Shown here: positions 63,570-64,000 of the stretch, piece by piece
Layout: the number at the start of each line of letters is the position of its first letter
Position numbering within the stretch: position 1 is the first letter of the stretch
From: Deltaproteobacteria bacterium
GTDB lineage: Bacteria > Myxococcota_A > Polyangia > Polyangiales > Ga0077539
Direction of reading: 5' to 3'
DNA length: 64,000 bases
NCBI GenBank assembly: GCA_016218725.1
Contig: JACRDB010000019.1
Coordinates: 1 to 64,000 of the forward strand
Translations under genes and position numbers: made by a program
The notes under the pieces: model-generated
What the model was told of the DNA's origin: nothing
Databases searched by the model: none
What the model saw: only the letters and a program-made list of their open reading frames with translations

Positions 63570-64000
63570 GCTCCCTTTGCCCGGCCGCGGAGCCTGCGAA
63601 GCGCGCCCGAGGCGCGGTTCAGGCCCTGCGGCAGGAGCCTCGGAGCGACCTTGAGCACCGCAAAGCGCAGCAGGTCCCCGGGGTGCTCCCGCAGCCACGG
63701 CCAGCGCGCCGGGAGCCTGCGCACCGAGTCCCACCAGGCGGCCTCGTCGTCGGGAGGCACCTCCACGCCGCCGCAGCGCCAGCTCCAGAGCACCGACAGG
63801 AGGCTCCGGTAGGCGTCCCGCGGGGCCCTCTCCGCGAGCTCCGGGGCATGGGCGCGCAGGAACGGGTGCTGCAGGAGTTCGTCGTAACGTCCCCACTCGT
63901 CCGGCACGAAACGGAGCTTGAGGTAGTCCTCGTCGCAGGTCGCCTGCGGCGGCGAGAGCACCGCCACCGAGGGCGTCGCGGCGTCTTGAAGGAGCGAGAA
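63566..64000 (-). CDS. C-terminal part of a gene truncated by the right window edge
   Basis: The frame is open to the window edge, with no stop between 63569 and 64000, so the 133 residues counted from GTG 63967 are probably only the 3' part. The visible sequence has DEDYLKLRFVPDEWGRYDELL, RAPRDAYRSLLSVLWSWRCGG and a basic end RLRGRAKGA. It overlaps the flippase start by 4 bases, so it belongs to the polysaccharide operon. The family was not recognised; a sugar transferase or related enzyme is possible. Confidence 0.6.
   Translation of the reverse strand, partial: FSLLQDAATPSVAVLSPPQATCDEDYLKLRFVPDEWGRYDELLQHPFLRAHAPELAERAPRDAYRSLLSVLWSWRCGGVEVPPDDEAAWWDSVRRLPARWPWLREHPGDLLRFAVLKVAPRLLPQGLNRASGALRRLRGRAKGA

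Overview
This is a very GC-rich window packed with genes. Third codon positions are mostly G or C, GTG and TTG starts are common, and many neighbouring genes overlap by 1-13 bases. There is no rRNA, CRISPR array, insertion sequence or phage module. The organism is most likely a Myxococcota bacterium of the Polyangiales/Sandaracinaceae kind. That is an inference from the large secreted lipoproteins with Asp/Ala/Thr linkers, the cysteine-rich tandem-repeat lipoproteins, the Hanks-type kinase next to an FGE-sulfatase protein, the Omp85/TamB pair and the extreme GC. No marker gene in the window fixes the genus.

Layout. 1-8142 is mostly a minus-strand proteostasis operon, tig-clpP-clpX-lon, with recognisable sigma70-type promoters before tig and clpX. 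It is followed by tRNA-Val(UAC), which has its own promoter, and thiD. A secreted alpha/beta hydrolase lies divergent to the next gene. 8241-14588 encodes a 2115-residue lipoprotein with FN3, NHL and RHS/YD repeats and a hydrophobic C-terminal tail. 14592-17885 (minus) holds a type II homoserine kinase, a cytochrome b6-type/dihaem c fusion and a Rieske protein. 17991-24916 (plus) holds a TamA-like Omp85 protein that appears to be a lipoprotein (TamL-like), with TamB directly after it. A family-39-type membrane glycosyltransferase converges on tamB.

26729-37818 is a long minus-strand housekeeping block. It contains mazG, mnmA, a small lipoprotein, an Fe-S RNA methyltransferase, a 65-residue Cys protein, a TilS-like protein that has lost its PP-loop, ftsH, folP, cdaA (diadenylate cyclase), cdaR and glmM. 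ftsH and mazG share an identical 13-bp promoter core.

37884-45170 is a plus-strand redox and stress region. A zinc-ribbon protein precedes a near-consensus promoter that overlaps a PerR-box-like operator. This drives perR, a short rubrerythrin, a CCG-type Fe-S oxidoreductase and a DUF3501 protein, a peroxide-defence module. Then come a nucleotidyltransferase remnant, tRNA-Val(CAC) with its own promoter, an ECF sigma factor fused to a zinc-finger domain, thioredoxin, sulfide:quinone oxidoreductase, a DUF302 protein and an anchored rhodanese.

45178-57333 is a region of surface and secreted proteins: CapA-like and DsbD-N-like lipoproteins, a DNRLRE-like protein, a kinase and FGE-type protein, two esterases, a 16-repeat Cys-rich lipoprotein and another Cys-rich lipoprotein. 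From 57341 to the right edge is a minus-strand polysaccharide locus: gmd, a glycosyltransferase-like protein, an FG-GAP lipoprotein, a Wzx-type flippase and a truncated gene. Every gap without a gene is shorter than 300 bases. The largest, 117-274, holds only a small 9-bp tandem repeat.
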